From Christensenella sp. UBA3944 (GTDB taxonomy: Bacteria > Bacillota > Clostridia > Christensenellales > DTU072): a stretch of DNA of 64,000 nucleotides. Under the pieces are notes generated by a model. That model ran no database searches. It worked only from the letters and a program-made list of their open reading frames with translations, and was not told the origin of the DNA. Made by a program: the position numbers and the translations under genes. This document shows, piece by piece, positions 34,284-43,795 of this stretch (within the stretch, counting starts at the first letter, position 1; every line of letters begins with the position of its first letter). Location: NCBI GenBank assembly GCA_002385605.1, contig DGDU01000033.1, positions 1,620 through 65,619 on the forward strand, written 5' to 3'.

Positions 34284-34652
34284 TTACTTTTGCTTGCTTC
34301 TGTAATTCTCTATCGCCGCCGCGATGGCTTCCTCGGCGAGAACCGAGCAGTGAATCTTCTGCGGGGGCAGTCCTTCAAGCTGCTCGACTACATCGGCGTT
34401 GCGGATTTTGAGGGCTTCCTCGATGGTCTTGCCCTTTATCATTTCGGTAGCGACGGAGGACGAGGCGATAGCGGCGGCGCAGCCGAAGGTTTTGAACTTG
34501 GCGTCCACTATCACATCGTTTTCTATCTTGAGGTAAACCTTCATTATGTCACCGCAACTGGCGTTGCCCACGGTGCCTACGCCGTCGGCGTTTTCGATTT
34601 CACCCACATTCCGGGGGTTTGCGAATATTTCCAATACTTTTTCGTTATACAT
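34284..34652 (-). CDS. nifU: Iron-sulfur cluster scaffold NifU/IscU-like
   Basis: A 122-residue Fe-S assembly scaffold of the IscU/NifU N-terminal type. The three cluster cysteines are in NASCGDIMKVY, FKTFGCAAAIASSS and KIHCSVLAEEAI. It contains only the scaffold domain, with no ferredoxin or NfuA domain. It overlaps the nifS stop by eight bases; the desulfurase supplies the sulfur. This nifS-nifU pair, without iscA or hscAB, is typical of Clostridia, in which it is the housekeeping Fe-S system. Confidence 0.95.
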   Translation of the reverse strand: MYNEKVLEIFANPRNVGEIENADGVGTVGNASCGDIMKVYLKIENDVIVDAKFKTFGCAAAIASSSVATEMIKGKTIEEALKIRNADVVEQLEGLPPQKIHCSVLAEEAIAAAIENYRSKQK

Positions 34653-35829
34653 AGCTTCCCGTTCTTTTTTCGATATTGAACAGAGGGGACATTCCCCTAA
34701 GCCTGTCCACTATCTCTTTTAGCGTATTTATTGTGTATTCTATTTCCTCTTTGGTTGTGTCCCTGCCTAAGCTGAAGCGGATGGAGCTGTGGGCGAGTTC
34801 TTCCTTTACGCCCAAAGCGAGCAGCACATGCGAGGGCTCGAGGGAGCCCGACGAGCAGGCCGAGCCGCTGCTTACCGCTATGCCTTTTAGGTCGAGGCTC
34901 ATGAGGATTGCCTCTCCCTCTATAAAGCCGAAGCTTAAGTTTATGTTGTTGGCGAGCCTTCTCTCGGTGCCGCCGTTAAGGTAGCAGTAAGGTATCTCGT
35001 TGAGCGCGCGCCCGATGAAGTAGTCGCGAAGCTCCGTCATATGCTTTACATTGCGCTCTCTGTCGCGGACGCTTATCTCTAGAGCCTTTGCCATGCCCAC
35101 AATAAGCGGGGTGTTGGTCGTGCCCGCCCTTTGCCTTCTCTCCTGATGCCCGCCGTTAATGAGCCTGTCGAGGCGGACGCCGCTTCTCATATACAGAAGC
35201 CCTATGCCCTTCGGCCCGTGGAATTTGTGCGCGGAGAGCGAAAGAAGGTCTACATTGAGGGCGTTTACATTCAGGTCCAGAGTGTCGGCCGCCTGCACGG
35301 CGTCTGTATGGAACAATACGCCCTCGCCACGCACGATCTCCCCTATCTCGGAAATCGGCTGGATGGCGCCCATCTCGTTGTTGGCGGTCATTATGGACAC
35401 GATTACGGTATCGTCGTTCAGCGCCTTTTTGACATCGGCGGGGTCCACAAGCCCTTCTTTGTTGACTTTAAGATATGTTACCTCTGCCTCGCCGCTTTTT
35501 TCCAGAGCCTCGCAGGTTTCCAGAAGCGCGGGATGCTCGATAGCCGAGGTTATAACCTGCCTGCGCTTGTTTTTGGACGCCCTCACGGCACCTTTTATCG
35601 CCCAGTTGTCGCTCTCGGTGCCGCCCGAGGTAAAGTAAATCTCGTTCGGCTTTGCCCCGAGAAGGGCGGCTATTTTCTGGCGGGATTCGTCCACCGCCTT
35701 TAGCGCCTGCCTGCCGAAGGAGTGCAGGGACGAGGGATTGCCGTATATGTCGCTAAAATACGGCAGCATCGCCTCGAGAACTTCTTTTTCTACCGCGGTT
35801 GTCGCGGAGTTATCAAGATATACTTTCAT
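34645..35829 (-). CDS. nifS: Cysteine desulfurase NifS/IscS (group I)
   Basis: A 394-residue PLP enzyme that takes sulfur from cysteine as an enzyme persulfide for Fe-S clusters. YLDNSATTAVEKEV starts the protein, LSAHKFHGPKGIG carries the PLP lysine, and SSGSACSSGSLEPSHVL carries the catalytic cysteine on a long flexible loop, the group I feature. It is followed by its scaffold partner nifU and preceded one base earlier by the glyA stop. It is clearly different from the group II-like enzyme at 15536. Confidence 0.96.
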   Translation of the reverse strand: MKVYLDNSATTAVEKEVLEAMLPYFSDIYGNPSSLHSFGRQALKAVDESRQKIAALLGAKPNEIYFTSGGTESDNWAIKGAVRASKNKRRQVITSAIEHPALLETCEALEKSGEAEVTYLKVNKEGLVDPADVKKALNDDTVIVSIMTANNEMGAIQPISEIGEIVRGEGVLFHTDAVQAADTLDLNVNALNVDLLSLSAHKFHGPKGIGLLYMRSGVRLDRLINGGHQERRQRAGTTNTPLIVGMAKALEISVRDRERNVKHMTELRDYFIGRALNEIPYCYLNGGTERRLANNINLSFGFIEGEAILMSLDLKGIAVSSGSACSSGSLEPSHVLLALGVKEELAHSSIRFSLGRDTTKEEIEYTINTLKEIVDRLRGMSPLFNIEKRTGSYV

Positions 35830-35830
35830 A

Positions 35831-37081
35831 TTACAATATAAATTCCTCTTTGTACAGCGGATATTTCTCTACCAGCCTCCGGACTTCCGCCCTTACGGCG
35901 TCGTACGCATCGTGCTTTTCTCTTATTATTCTCGAAATACTCCTGCCTATAACCGCCATATCCTCTTCTTTCATGCCCCTTGTTGTTACGCTGGGGGTGC
36001 CGAGGCGCAAACCGTTGGGGTTTACGGGCGAGGCGGTGTCGTTGGGTATGGAATTCTTGTTGGTTGTGATGTTTACTTCGTCCAGCATTACCTCAAGCTC
36101 TTTGCCCGTGCAGCCGGTGCCTCTGAGGTCTACCAGCATGAGATGGTTGTCGGTGCCGCCCGAAAAGAGCTTAAGCCCTTCGCCCATAAGCGCTTTTGCC
36201 AGGGCTTTTGCGTTATTTATAACCCGATTTTGGTAGGCTTTGAATTCTTCGCTTTCGGCTTCCTTCAGGGCAAGCGCTTTTGCAGCTATGATGTGCATGA
36301 GCGGGCCGCCCTGCATACCGGGGAACACCGCTTTATCGAGTATTTTGCCGTACTCTTCTTTGGCAAGTATTATGCCGCCCCTGGGGCCCCTTAGGGTCTT
36401 ATGTGTTGTTGTGGTTACTACATCGCAGTACGGGAAGGGCGAGGGGTGAAGCCCGGTAGCCACAAGCCCCGCTATGTGGGCGATATCCGCCATAAGGATT
36501 GCCCCGCACTTGTCGGCTATTTCCCTGAACCTCTTGAAATCTATGGTGCGGGGATATGCCGAGGCGCCCACAACTATCATTTTGGGCTTGCACTCCAATG
36601 CCTTGCACTCGGCGGCGTCGTAATCTATGTAACCGCTTTCGTCTACCCCGTAAGGCACGAAGTTATAATATTTGCCGCTTACGCTGACCTTGCTGCCGTG
36701 GGTGAGGTGCCCGCCGTGCCCGAGGTCCATGCCCATAACGGTGTCGCCGTAATTAAGAAGGGCAAAGTACACGGTTATGTTGGCGCTGCTTCCCGAATGT
36801 GGCTGCACATTGGCGTAATCGGCGCCGAAGATGCGTTTGGCGCGCTCTATGGCGAGGTTTTCCGCCATATCGACATACTGGCAACCGCCGTAGTACCTGC
36901 GCCCGGGATATCCCTCGGCATATTTATTTGTGAGGTGCGAGCCCGCGATCTCCATTACCATAGGCGACACGAAGTTCTCGCTCGCAATAAGCTCTATATT
37001 GTCCTGCTGCCTCTTGAGCTCGAGGGCCATTGCCTCGTAAAGTTCGGGGTCCGCCGAACGAAGTTGTCTTAGGTCTACCAA
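35831..37081 (-). CDS. glyA: Serine hydroxymethyltransferase
   Basis: A 416-residue PLP enzyme interconverting serine plus tetrahydrofolate and glycine plus 5,10-methylene-THF, the main source of one-carbon units. [16 protein letters not shown] carries the PLP lysine, and the N-terminal [19 protein letters not shown] is the family signature. It provides methylene-THF that trmFO, upstream in the same gene run, also uses, though that link is only metabolic. It starts 40 bases after the rseC-like gene. Confidence 0.97.
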   Translation of the reverse strand: MVDLRQLRSADPELYEAMALELKRQQDNIELIASENFVSPMVMEIAGSHLTNKYAEGYPGRRYYGGCQYVDMAENLAIERAKRIFGADYANVQPHSGSSANITVYFALLNYGDTVMGMDLGHGGHLTHGSKVSVSGKYYNFVPYGVDESGYIDYDAAECKALECKPKMIVVGASAYPRTIDFKRFREIADKCGAILMADIAHIAGLVATGLHPSPFPYCDVVTTTTHKTLRGPRGGIILAKEEYGKILDKAVFPGMQGGPLMHIIAAKALALKEAESEEFKAYQNRVINNAKALAKALMGEGLKLFSGGTDNHLMLVDLRGTGCTGKELEVMLDEVNITTNKNSIPNDTASPVNPNGLRLGTPSVTTRGMKEEDMAVIGRSISRIIREKHDAYDAVRAEVRRLVEKYPLYKEEFIL

Positions 37082-37121
37082 TTTGCTTCTCCTTATCGGG
37101 TCTTACAGGTATATTATACCC

Positions 37122-37556
37122 CTAGTTTTCGATTTCCGTATCGATTTGTTCAGCTTTTATTATCGCGAACATCCTCGGAGTGAAATTTTTTTTGCCTTTT
37201 AGCTTTCTGTCTATTATCATTGTTATGACAAAACCAAGAAGCAAAGCCCCTCCCGCCGCCCCTAACGACGCCGCGGGGCTATCGAGCCACGCCGTTGCGC
37301 CAAGAGCTATACCCACAAGAATTAAAGGTATTATGTAGGTTATAAGCGAAGCGATTAGCGGCGCCCTGTCGCCGATCTCCACCGACACCGTATCGCCCTC
37401 TTTGGCGGCCAAGGTGTTTCTTAGCTTAAGCTCGACAAACATTTCGTCTTTGGGCTTAAGGCACATATGGCAGTTTTCGCAGGCCGTCTTGCGGGGGAAG
37501 CGCACCGTACACCAACCGCTTTTGGTTATCTTTTTTACTTCTCCGATTTCTATCAT
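37122..37556 (-). CDS. SoxR-reducing/RseC family membrane protein
   Basis: A 144-residue protein of the RseC/RsxC-associated family. The N-terminal cytoplasmic part has a cysteine cluster ACENCHMCLKP (about residues 25-35). Two transmembrane helices follow at about 66-87 and 91-113, then a basic tail. Related proteins act with the Rnf/Rsx electron-transfer complex or in reducing SoxR; in Firmicutes they often accompany rnf genes, none of which is in this window. It overlaps the aspS stop by four bases. Confidence 0.88.
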   Translation of the reverse strand: MIEIGEVKKITKSGWCTVRFPRKTACENCHMCLKPKDEMFVELKLRNTLAAKEGDTVSVEIGDRAPLIASLITYIIPLILVGIALGATAWLDSPAASLGAAGGALLLGFVITMIIDRKLKGKKNFTPRMFAIIKAEQIDTEIEN

Positions 37557-39340
37557 TTTCTGATGTCTATTGCCAGTTCGTCAAGCTGCTTTTTCTCGAC
37601 TGTGCTGGGGGCGTCCGACATTAGGCAGACCGCGCTCTGGTTTTTGGGGAAGGCTATAACATCCTTTATATTGTCTGTGCCCGAAAGAAGCATAACAAGC
37701 CTGTCCAGCCCGAACGCCAGCCCGCCGTGCGGGGGTACGCCGTAGCGGAAAGCTTCGGTAAAGAAGCCGAAGCGCTCCTTGATATCCTGTTCGGAGAGGT
37801 TGATTCTCCTGAACATCTTTTCCTGAAGCTCCCTCGAGTGGATACGGATGGAGCCGCCGCCCGCCTCTTGGCCGTTTATGACAAAGTCATAAGCCTTGGC
37901 GCGCACCTTAAGCGGCTTTTTCTCTATATATTTGATATCCGAGTTTAGCGGGCTCGTGAAGGGGTGGTGCATGGCCTCGAGGCGCTTTTCCTCCTCGTTG
38001 TAGTCGTACAGGGGGAAGTGCGTAACCCACAGCATATCGTAGGTGCCTTCGGGTATAAGGTTCTCTTTCTTGGCGATGGCAAGCCTCAAAGCTCCCAAAG
38101 CGTCAAACACTACCTTGTCTTTGTCGGCGACAAACAGGATGAGGTCGCCCGTCTCGCCGCCGGCGGCGGCAATAAGCTGCCCGAAAGACTCTTCGTCGAA
38201 GAATTTGGCTATCGGCGAGCTTACGCCCTCCGGTTTAAGCGCTATATATGCTAGCCCTTTTGCGCCGTACTCTTTTACGACATCCTGCAGGGCGTCTATC
38301 TCTTTGCGGGTGTAGCGGGCAAGCCCTTTTGCATTTATGGCGCGCACGCTGTAGCCCTTCTTTGTGGCGTTAGCGAACACCGAGAAGGTTGTCCCTATCT
38401 TTTTAACTAACTTTGTAAGATTTATAAGCTCCAAGCCGAAGCGGGTGTCGGGCTTGTCGCTTCCGAACCTTTCCATTGCCTCGGCGTACTTTATGCGCTT
38501 TATCTTTTTGGGCACATCGTAGCCTATGGCAACCTTGAATATGTTGCGGATTAGCCCCTCGGCGACCTTCATTACATCCTCGATGTCGTCCACATAGCTC
38601 ATTTCGATGTCTATCTGCGTAAATTCGGGCTGGCGGTTTGCCCTAAGATCCTCGTCGCGGAAGCACTTGGCTATCTGATAATAGCGGTCCATACCCGAAA
38701 TCATAAGCAGCTGCTTATAAAGCTGGGGCGACTGGGGCAGGGCGTAAAACTCCCCGGGATGCACCCTGGAGGGTACAAGGTAGTCCCTCGCGCCTTCGGG
38801 GGTGGATTTGCCGAGCATCGGCGTTTCGATATATACAAAGCCCTTTTTGGACATATAGTCCATTGTGGCGCGGATAATCTTATCCCTTATAAGAAGGTTT
38901 TTCTGCAGGGCGCCCCTTCTTAAGTCCAAGTACCTGTACTTAAGCCTTAATTGCTCGCCCGCCTTTACATCCTCCACGATGTTAAATGGGGTTGTTTCGG
39001 CCTCCGAAAGTATCTTTAAAGCCGAAGCCTCTATCTCGATTTCGCCTGTGGGAAGGGCGGTGTTTATGTTCTTTTCGCCTCTTGCCACAACGGTGCCCTC
39101 GACGGCTATAACAAACTCGTTGCGGATAGCCTCCGATTTCGCGTAAACCTCGGGGTAATCCGAAGCCGAAAACCTTACCTGCACGATTCCCGTGCGGTCC
39201 CTCAGGTCGACAAATTGTATGCCGCCCAGGTTGCGGTATTTCGCCACAAAGCCCATGGCGACAACCTTTTTGCCTATGTCGGACGCGCGGAACTCGCCGC
39301 ACATCTTTGTTCTCTTAAGACCTTCCAAAAATTCTGCCAT
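37553..39340 (-). CDS. aspS: Aspartyl-tRNA synthetase
   Basis: A 595-residue class IIb synthetase with an N-terminal OB-fold anticodon domain (about 1-105), a class II core with motif 2 (FRDEDLRANRQPEFTQID) and motif 3 (AFGLDRLVMLLSG), and the bacterial GAD insertion (about 300-415). Its size marks the bacterial type. Whether it is discriminating or also charges tRNA-Asn depends on the presence of AsnRS or GatCAB, which are outside the window. It follows hisS by two bases, a hisS-aspS order common in Firmicutes. Confidence 0.97.
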   Translation of the reverse strand: MAEFLEGLKRTKMCGEFRASDIGKKVVAMGFVAKYRNLGGIQFVDLRDRTGIVQVRFSASDYPEVYAKSEAIRNEFVIAVEGTVVARGEKNINTALPTGEIEIEASALKILSEAETTPFNIVEDVKAGEQLRLKYRYLDLRRGALQKNLLIRDKIIRATMDYMSKKGFVYIETPMLGKSTPEGARDYLVPSRVHPGEFYALPQSPQLYKQLLMISGMDRYYQIAKCFRDEDLRANRQPEFTQIDIEMSYVDDIEDVMKVAEGLIRNIFKVAIGYDVPKKIKRIKYAEAMERFGSDKPDTRFGLELINLTKLVKKIGTTFSVFANATKKGYSVRAINAKGLARYTRKEIDALQDVVKEYGAKGLAYIALKPEGVSSPIAKFFDEESFGQLIAAAGGETGDLILFVADKDKVVFDALGALRLAIAKKENLIPEGTYDMLWVTHFPLYDYNEEEKRLEAMHHPFTSPLNSDIKYIEKKPLKVRAKAYDFVINGQEAGGGSIRIHSRELQEKMFRRINLSEQDIKERFGFFTEAFRYGVPPHGGLAFGLDRLVMLLSGTDNIKDVIAFPKNQSAVCLMSDAPSTVEKKQLDELAIDIRK

Positions 39341-39342
39341 AT

Positions 39343-40593
39343 TTATCTCCCAAGCCTTTCCGTCAGCTCGCTTATATTGATTTCTTCTTCTGTGCCATTA
39401 GCCATATCTTTCAGCTTTATTACGCCCGAAAGCCTTTCGTTTTCGCCCAAAACAGCGACATACCTCGCGCCCGTCTTGTCGGCGTACTTCATTTGTGCTT
39501 TAAGGCTTCTGCCCGTGATGTCCGTTTCGGCGGTAATACCTTTTTGCCTGAGGCCATTTACCAAGCCGTAAGCGTAAATATACTGCTCGTCGCCTAAGGG
39601 GGCTATATATATAAGGGGTTTTTGCCTCTCGCCTAAGTAGAGCCCGGCAGCCTCGGCAACCATAATGAGGCGCTCCAGCCCCATGCCGAAGCCTACGCCG
39701 GGCACCGAAGGCCCGCCTATTTGTTCTACAAGATTGTTGTAGCGCCCGCCGCCGCAAACCGTGCCCTGGGCGCCGATGGCGTTGGATATAAACTCAAACA
39801 CGGTCTTTGTGTAATAGTCCAGCCCGCGCACCAGTTTGGGGTTAACCTCGTAATCCACCTTAAGATAGGACAAAATATCCTTTAGCTTGTCGTGGTGCTG
39901 CCTGCAGCCGTCGCAGATGTAATCCAGCGTTACGGGGGCGTCCTTTGCCAGCTCGCCGCACTCGGGCACCTTGCAGTCCAGTATCCTCAATGGGTTTTTC
40001 TGCAGCCTCTCGCGGCAGGTGGGGCACATTTTATCCGCCCTCTCCGAGAAATACGCCTTAAGCGCCTCGTTGTAGTTTTTGCGGCACTCGGGGCAGCCTA
40101 TGCTGTTTATGTTCAGCTTCAAGTCCGTTATTCCCAGCCTGTTTAGAAGGGTTTTTGCCGTCATAATTACATCGGCGTCGGCGAAGGGCGTGTCGCTTCC
40201 GAACAGCTCGACGCCGAACTGATGGTGCTCCCTGAGCCTTCCCGATTGCGGCTTTTCGTAGCGGAAAACGGGGGTAATGTAATACATCTTTGTTGGCTGC
40301 GCCTGGCTGACAAGCCCGTTTTCTATAAAGGCCCTCGCCGCGCCCGCCGTGCCCTCGCACTTAAGCGTTATGCTGCGGTTGCCCTTATCCAGAAAAGTGT
40401 ACATCTCTTTGTTAACGATGTCGGTGGTCTCGCCGACGCCCCTCAGAAAAAGCTCGGTATGCTCGAAGGTGGGCGTGCGTATCTCCAGCCAGCCGAAGTC
40501 GGAAGCCGTCTTTCTTATGAGGCTCTCGACATAGTGCCATTTATAAACTTCTGAGGGCAATACATCCTTTGTGCCCTTGGGTATGGATATCAT
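39343..40593 (-). CDS. hisS: Histidyl-tRNA synthetase
   Basis: A 416-residue class IIa synthetase. It begins with ISIPKGTKDVLPSEVYKWHYVE, has motif 2 (TPVFRYEKPQSGRLREHHQFGVE), the histidine-specific LVRGLDYYTKTVFE and motif 3 (GVGFGMGLERLI), then an anticodon-binding domain from about residue 325. No T-box is visible in the 39-base gap before it, only a GC palindrome (GCGGCGCGCCGC) after the hslU stop. It is probably read through from the comM unit. Confidence 0.97.
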   Translation of the reverse strand: MISIPKGTKDVLPSEVYKWHYVESLIRKTASDFGWLEIRTPTFEHTELFLRGVGETTDIVNKEMYTFLDKGNRSITLKCEGTAGAARAFIENGLVSQAQPTKMYYITPVFRYEKPQSGRLREHHQFGVELFGSDTPFADADVIMTAKTLLNRLGITDLKLNINSIGCPECRKNYNEALKAYFSERADKMCPTCRERLQKNPLRILDCKVPECGELAKDAPVTLDYICDGCRQHHDKLKDILSYLKVDYEVNPKLVRGLDYYTKTVFEFISNAIGAQGTVCGGGRYNNLVEQIGGPSVPGVGFGMGLERLIMVAEAAGLYLGERQKPLIYIAPLGDEQYIYAYGLVNGLRQKGITAETDITGRSLKAQMKYADKTGARYVAVLGENERLSGVIKLKDMANGTEEEINISELTERLGR

Positions 40594-40632
40594 TTTTTGT
40601 CCTTTATTGTTGTATTGCGGCGCGCCGCTTGA

Positions 40633-41943
40633 TTACAGTATATATTTTTTGAGGTTCATTTCCTTGAGGGCTTTTTCGAGGTGCTCGTCTACATACTTTT
40701 TGTCGATTACGACCTCTACCATCTCGTGCTCGCCGCTGGCGTTAAAGCTGATATCCTCGAGGAGCATTTCCATAACGGCGTGCAGCCTGCGCGCGCCGAT
40801 GTTTTCTTTGTTCTCGTTCTCGTAGTAGGCAATCTTGGCCATCTCCCTTATGGCGTCCTCGGTGAACTTCAGGTCTATGTTATCCACCTTAAGGAGCGCG
40901 GCGTACTGCATAATAATGGCGTTGTCGGGCTCTTTGAGGATTTTTACGAAGTCCTCTTCGGTGAGGCTGTTGAGGGTTACCGTGATTGGGAACCTGCCCT
41001 GAAGCTCGGGGATAAGGTCGTTAATCTTGGCGATGTGGAAGGCGCCCGCGGCAATAAACAGAATAAAATCTGTCTTTATATTGCCGTACTTGGTGCTAAC
41101 CGTGCAGCCTTCTACCAAAGGAAGGATATCCCTCTGCACGCCCTCGCGGGAGACATCGGGCCCGTGGCTGTTGCCCTTGGACACAATCTTGTCTATCTCG
41201 TCTATGAAGATTATGCCGTCCTGTTCGGCCCTCTTCAGGCCCTCGGAGTTTATGCTGTCGTTGTCTATCAGTTTGGAGGCTTCCTCGTTGGTGAAGTACT
41301 CGAATGCCTCGGCGACCGTCATTTTGCGGCGTTTGCGGCGCTTGGGCATAATGCTGCCAAGGATATCGCCCATATTGTTGTCGGACGCGCCTATGGGGCC
41401 CAGCTGCAGCGCTTTGGGCTGCTCCTCTACCTCTATCTCGAGGGGCACTTTGTCGTACTTTCCTTCGCGGAACTCTGCCTCAAGCTGCTCGCGAAGCTCG
41501 TTGTCGGGGATATCGGGGTGGGATTTCTTTTTGCCAATGAAGAGCGAATCCAGTATCTTTCTCTCGGCAACCTGCTTCGCCTTGGGCTCGACTTCCCTTA
41601 TTTTCTCTTCGCGCACGAGGCGGATGGCGACCTCCACAAGGTCCCTCACCATAGACTCGACATCCCTGCCGACATAACCTACCTCGGTAAACTTTGTCGC
41701 CTCAACCTTAACGAAGGGGGCTTTTACGAGCTTGGCAAGCCTTCTCGCTATCTCGGTCTTGCCCACGCCTGTCGGGCCCTTCATTATGATGTTTTTGGGC
41801 GTTATCTCGTCCCTGACTTCCTGGGGGAGGCGGCTTCTTCTGTAGCGGTTGCGAAGGGCTATCGCCACCGCTCTCTTTGCCTCGTATTGCCCGATAATAT
41901 ATCTGTCAAGTTCGTTTACTATCTGTCTGGGTGATAAATCCAT
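40633..41943 (-). CDS. hslU: HslU (ClpY) ATPase subunit of HslUV protease
   Basis: A 436-residue AAA+ unfoldase that feeds substrates to HslV. Walker A is [17 protein letters not shown] (about residues 54-70) and Walker B is [10 protein letters not shown]. The I-domain insert occupies about 105-235. The C-terminus ends in [12 protein letters not shown], the tail that docks into HslV. It starts 8 bases after hslV. In Bacillus the same stretch continues with codY, which is absent here. Confidence 0.97.
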   Translation of the reverse strand: MDLSPRQIVNELDRYIIGQYEAKRAVAIALRNRYRRSRLPQEVRDEITPKNIIMKGPTGVGKTEIARRLAKLVKAPFVKVEATKFTEVGYVGRDVESMVRDLVEVAIRLVREEKIREVEPKAKQVAERKILDSLFIGKKKSHPDIPDNELREQLEAEFREGKYDKVPLEIEVEEQPKALQLGPIGASDNNMGDILGSIMPKRRKRRKMTVAEAFEYFTNEEASKLIDNDSINSEGLKRAEQDGIIFIDEIDKIVSKGNSHGPDVSREGVQRDILPLVEGCTVSTKYGNIKTDFILFIAAGAFHIAKINDLIPELQGRFPITVTLNSLTEEDFVKILKEPDNAIIMQYAALLKVDNIDLKFTEDAIREMAKIAYYENENKENIGARRLHAVMEMLLEDISFNASGEHEMVEVVIDKKYVDEHLEKALKEMNLKKYIL

Positions 41944-41951
41944 AATGCCTC

Positions 41952-42482
41952 CTATACGATTTCAAGCACGAGGTTATGGTTGGTGAAGACGCACACATCG
42001 GCGGCTATCTTCATGCTGCGGCGGACGATTTCCTCGGCGGACAAATCGGTGTTTTCGAGGAGCGCCCTTGCCGCCGAAAGGGCGTAATTGCCGCCGCTTC
42101 CGATGGCGCACACGCCGTCCTCGGGATCTATGACATTGCCGTCGCCGCTTACTATAAAGAGGTTTTCCTTGTCGGCGACAATAAGCATCGCCTCGAGGTT
42201 TCTTACCATGGCGCCCTTGCGCCACTCCTCTGCTAGCTCTACGGCGCTTCTCATAAGGTTGCCGCTGTACTTCTGAAGCATTTCCTCAAACTTTTCGCTT
42301 AGGGTAAAGGCGTCGCTCACGGAGCCGGCGAAGCCTACCACCACTTTGTCGTTGTATAGCCTTTTTACCTTTTTGGCGTTGCCTTTTAGTATTACGCTTT
42401 GGCTCATCGTAACCTGCCCGTCGCCGCCTATGGCGGTAATGCCGTTACGCCTGACGGCGCAGATTGTCGTTCCCTCAATCAT
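41952..42482 (-). CDS. hslV: HslV (ClpQ) protease subunit
   Basis: A 176-residue proteasome-like peptidase. After a four-residue propeptide MIEG, the mature protein should begin with Thr5 in [10 protein letters not shown], the catalytic N-terminal nucleophile. GDGQVTMSQ and [16 protein letters not shown] are family signatures. It is a threonine-type enzyme, unlike Bacillus ClpQ, which uses serine. It overlaps the end of trmFO by four bases and is followed by hslU. Confidence 0.97.
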   Translation of the reverse strand: MIEGTTICAVRRNGITAIGGDGQVTMSQSVILKGNAKKVKRLYNDKVVVGFAGSVSDAFTLSEKFEEMLQKYSGNLMRSAVELAEEWRKGAMVRNLEAMLIVADKENLFIVSGDGNVIDPEDGVCAIGSGGNYALSAARALLENTDLSAEEIVRRSMKIAADVCVFTNHNLVLEIV

Positions 42483-43795
42483 AAACTCACCTCTATGTCC
42501 TGTAAAACGGTATTTTTGTATTCTTTTATGTCCTTAAGCGCCCTGTCTGCGAGGGCCTTCCTGCGCTCGGCCTTGTCCTTTATTCGCCGCTCTATGGGCG
42601 ATACAAGCTCGAAACTTACATGCATCGGCGCGAAGCCGCCTTTAGCTGTGGCAATATATTTACATAGGCTGCCGCACATAGTAGTTTCGGGCGGGGCGAC
42701 GGGGTCTTTGCCCTTAAGCCTTCTTAGCATATGTATTGCCGCGAGCATGCCCGTCATGGCGCTTTCCATATACCCCTCTACCCCCGTTATCTGCCCGGCG
42801 AAAAAGATGTCGGGCGAATTTTTGGGGTTTAAGGTTATGGTTAGAGCCTCGGGGCTGTTTATATAGGTATTGCGATGCATTACCCCGTAGCGCACGAATT
42901 CGGCATTCGCAAGCGCGGGTATCAGTCGGAAAACTCTGCGTTGTTCGGGGAAAGTGAGATTTGTCTGAAACCCTACAAGGTTTAACATGCTGTCGTATCT
43001 GTCCTCTTTGCGGAGCTGGACGACGGCGTAAGCCTTCTTGCCGTCGGGGCTTTTGAGCCCCACCGGGCGCAGAGGTCCGAAACGAAGGCTGTCTTCGCCT
43101 CGCGCCGCCAAAACCTCTACGGGCATGCAGCCTTCGAAGACATCGCCTTTCTCAAATGATTTTAGCACAACGGTAGCCGCTCCGACAAGTTCTTTTATAA
43201 AGTTTTTGTACTCCCCCTCGTCCATGGGGCAGTTGAGGTAGTCGGCAGAGCCCTTGCCGTATCGGGCGCCGTAATAGGCTTTGGACATATCGACGCTCTC
43301 GGCGGTGATGATTGGCGCGACGGCGTCGAAGAAGTGCAGGTATTCCGCCCCTGTAAGCTTTTTTATCTCTTCGGCCATCGCGTCTGAGGTAAGGGGGCCG
43401 GTCGCCACGATAGTATTATTGTCTATCGAGGCGCATTCCTGCCGTATAATGTTTATTTTGCCTGTGGATTTTATGATATTTTCCACCGCCTGCGAAAAAA
43501 GCGCCCTGTCTACGGCGAGCGCGCCGCCCGCGGGCACCCTCGCTATCTCGGCGGCCTGTAAAATCACACTGTCTAACTCGCGCATTTCGGCCTTAAGAAG
43601 CCCCTGCGCGGTGGTTATGTCCTCGCTTTTCAGGCTGTTACTGCAAACAAGCTCGGCAAGCCCGTCCGTCGTGTGGGCGGGGGTCATTTTGACGGGGCGC
43701 ATTTCGTACAGGTCTACCTCGATGCCCGCCTTAGCAAGCTTGTAGCAGGCCTCGGCGCCCGCGAGGCCGCCGCCTATAACCTTAACTCTCGACAT
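42479..43795 (-). CDS. trmFO: Folate-dependent tRNA (uracil54-C5)-methyltransferase TrmFO
   Basis: A 438-residue FAD protein that makes m5U54 in the T-loop of tRNA with methylene-THF as carbon donor. The FAD-binding N-terminus is [20 protein letters not shown]. The family motif [14 protein letters not shown] holds a conserved cysteine, and [22 protein letters not shown] lies near the C-terminus. It overlaps topA by 14 bases. The topA-trmFO-hslVU order is shared with Bacillus except that xerC (codV) is missing between trmFO and hslV. Confidence 0.96.
   Translation of the reverse strand: MSRVKVIGGGLAGAEACYKLAKAGIEVDLYEMRPVKMTPAHTTDGLAELVCSNSLKSEDITTAQGLLKAEMRELDSVILQAAEIARVPAGGALAVDRALFSQAVENIIKSTGKINIIRQECASIDNNTIVATGPLTSDAMAEEIKKLTGAEYLHFFDAVAPIITAESVDMSKAYYGARYGKGSADYLNCPMDEGEYKNFIKELVGAATVVLKSFEKGDVFEGCMPVEVLAARGEDSLRFGPLRPVGLKSPDGKKAYAVVQLRKEDRYDSMLNLVGFQTNLTFPEQRRVFRLIPALANAEFVRYGVMHRNTYINSPEALTITLNPKNSPDIFFAGQITGVEGYMESAMTGMLAAIHMLRRLKGKDPVAPPETTMCGSLCKYIATAKGGFAPMHVSFELVSPIERRIKDKAERRKALADRALKDIKEYKNTVLQDIEVSL

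Noticed and set aside
37082..37121. Riboswitch or T-box before glyA, hisS or aspS
   Set aside because: The gaps are 40 bases or less and contain no T-box motif or glycine riboswitch features; these genes appear to be read through.
40681..41934. 417-residue plus-strand frame opposite hslU
   Set aside because: Antisense shadow of a conserved gene; sequence looks like low-complexity mixture with no family match and no start signal.
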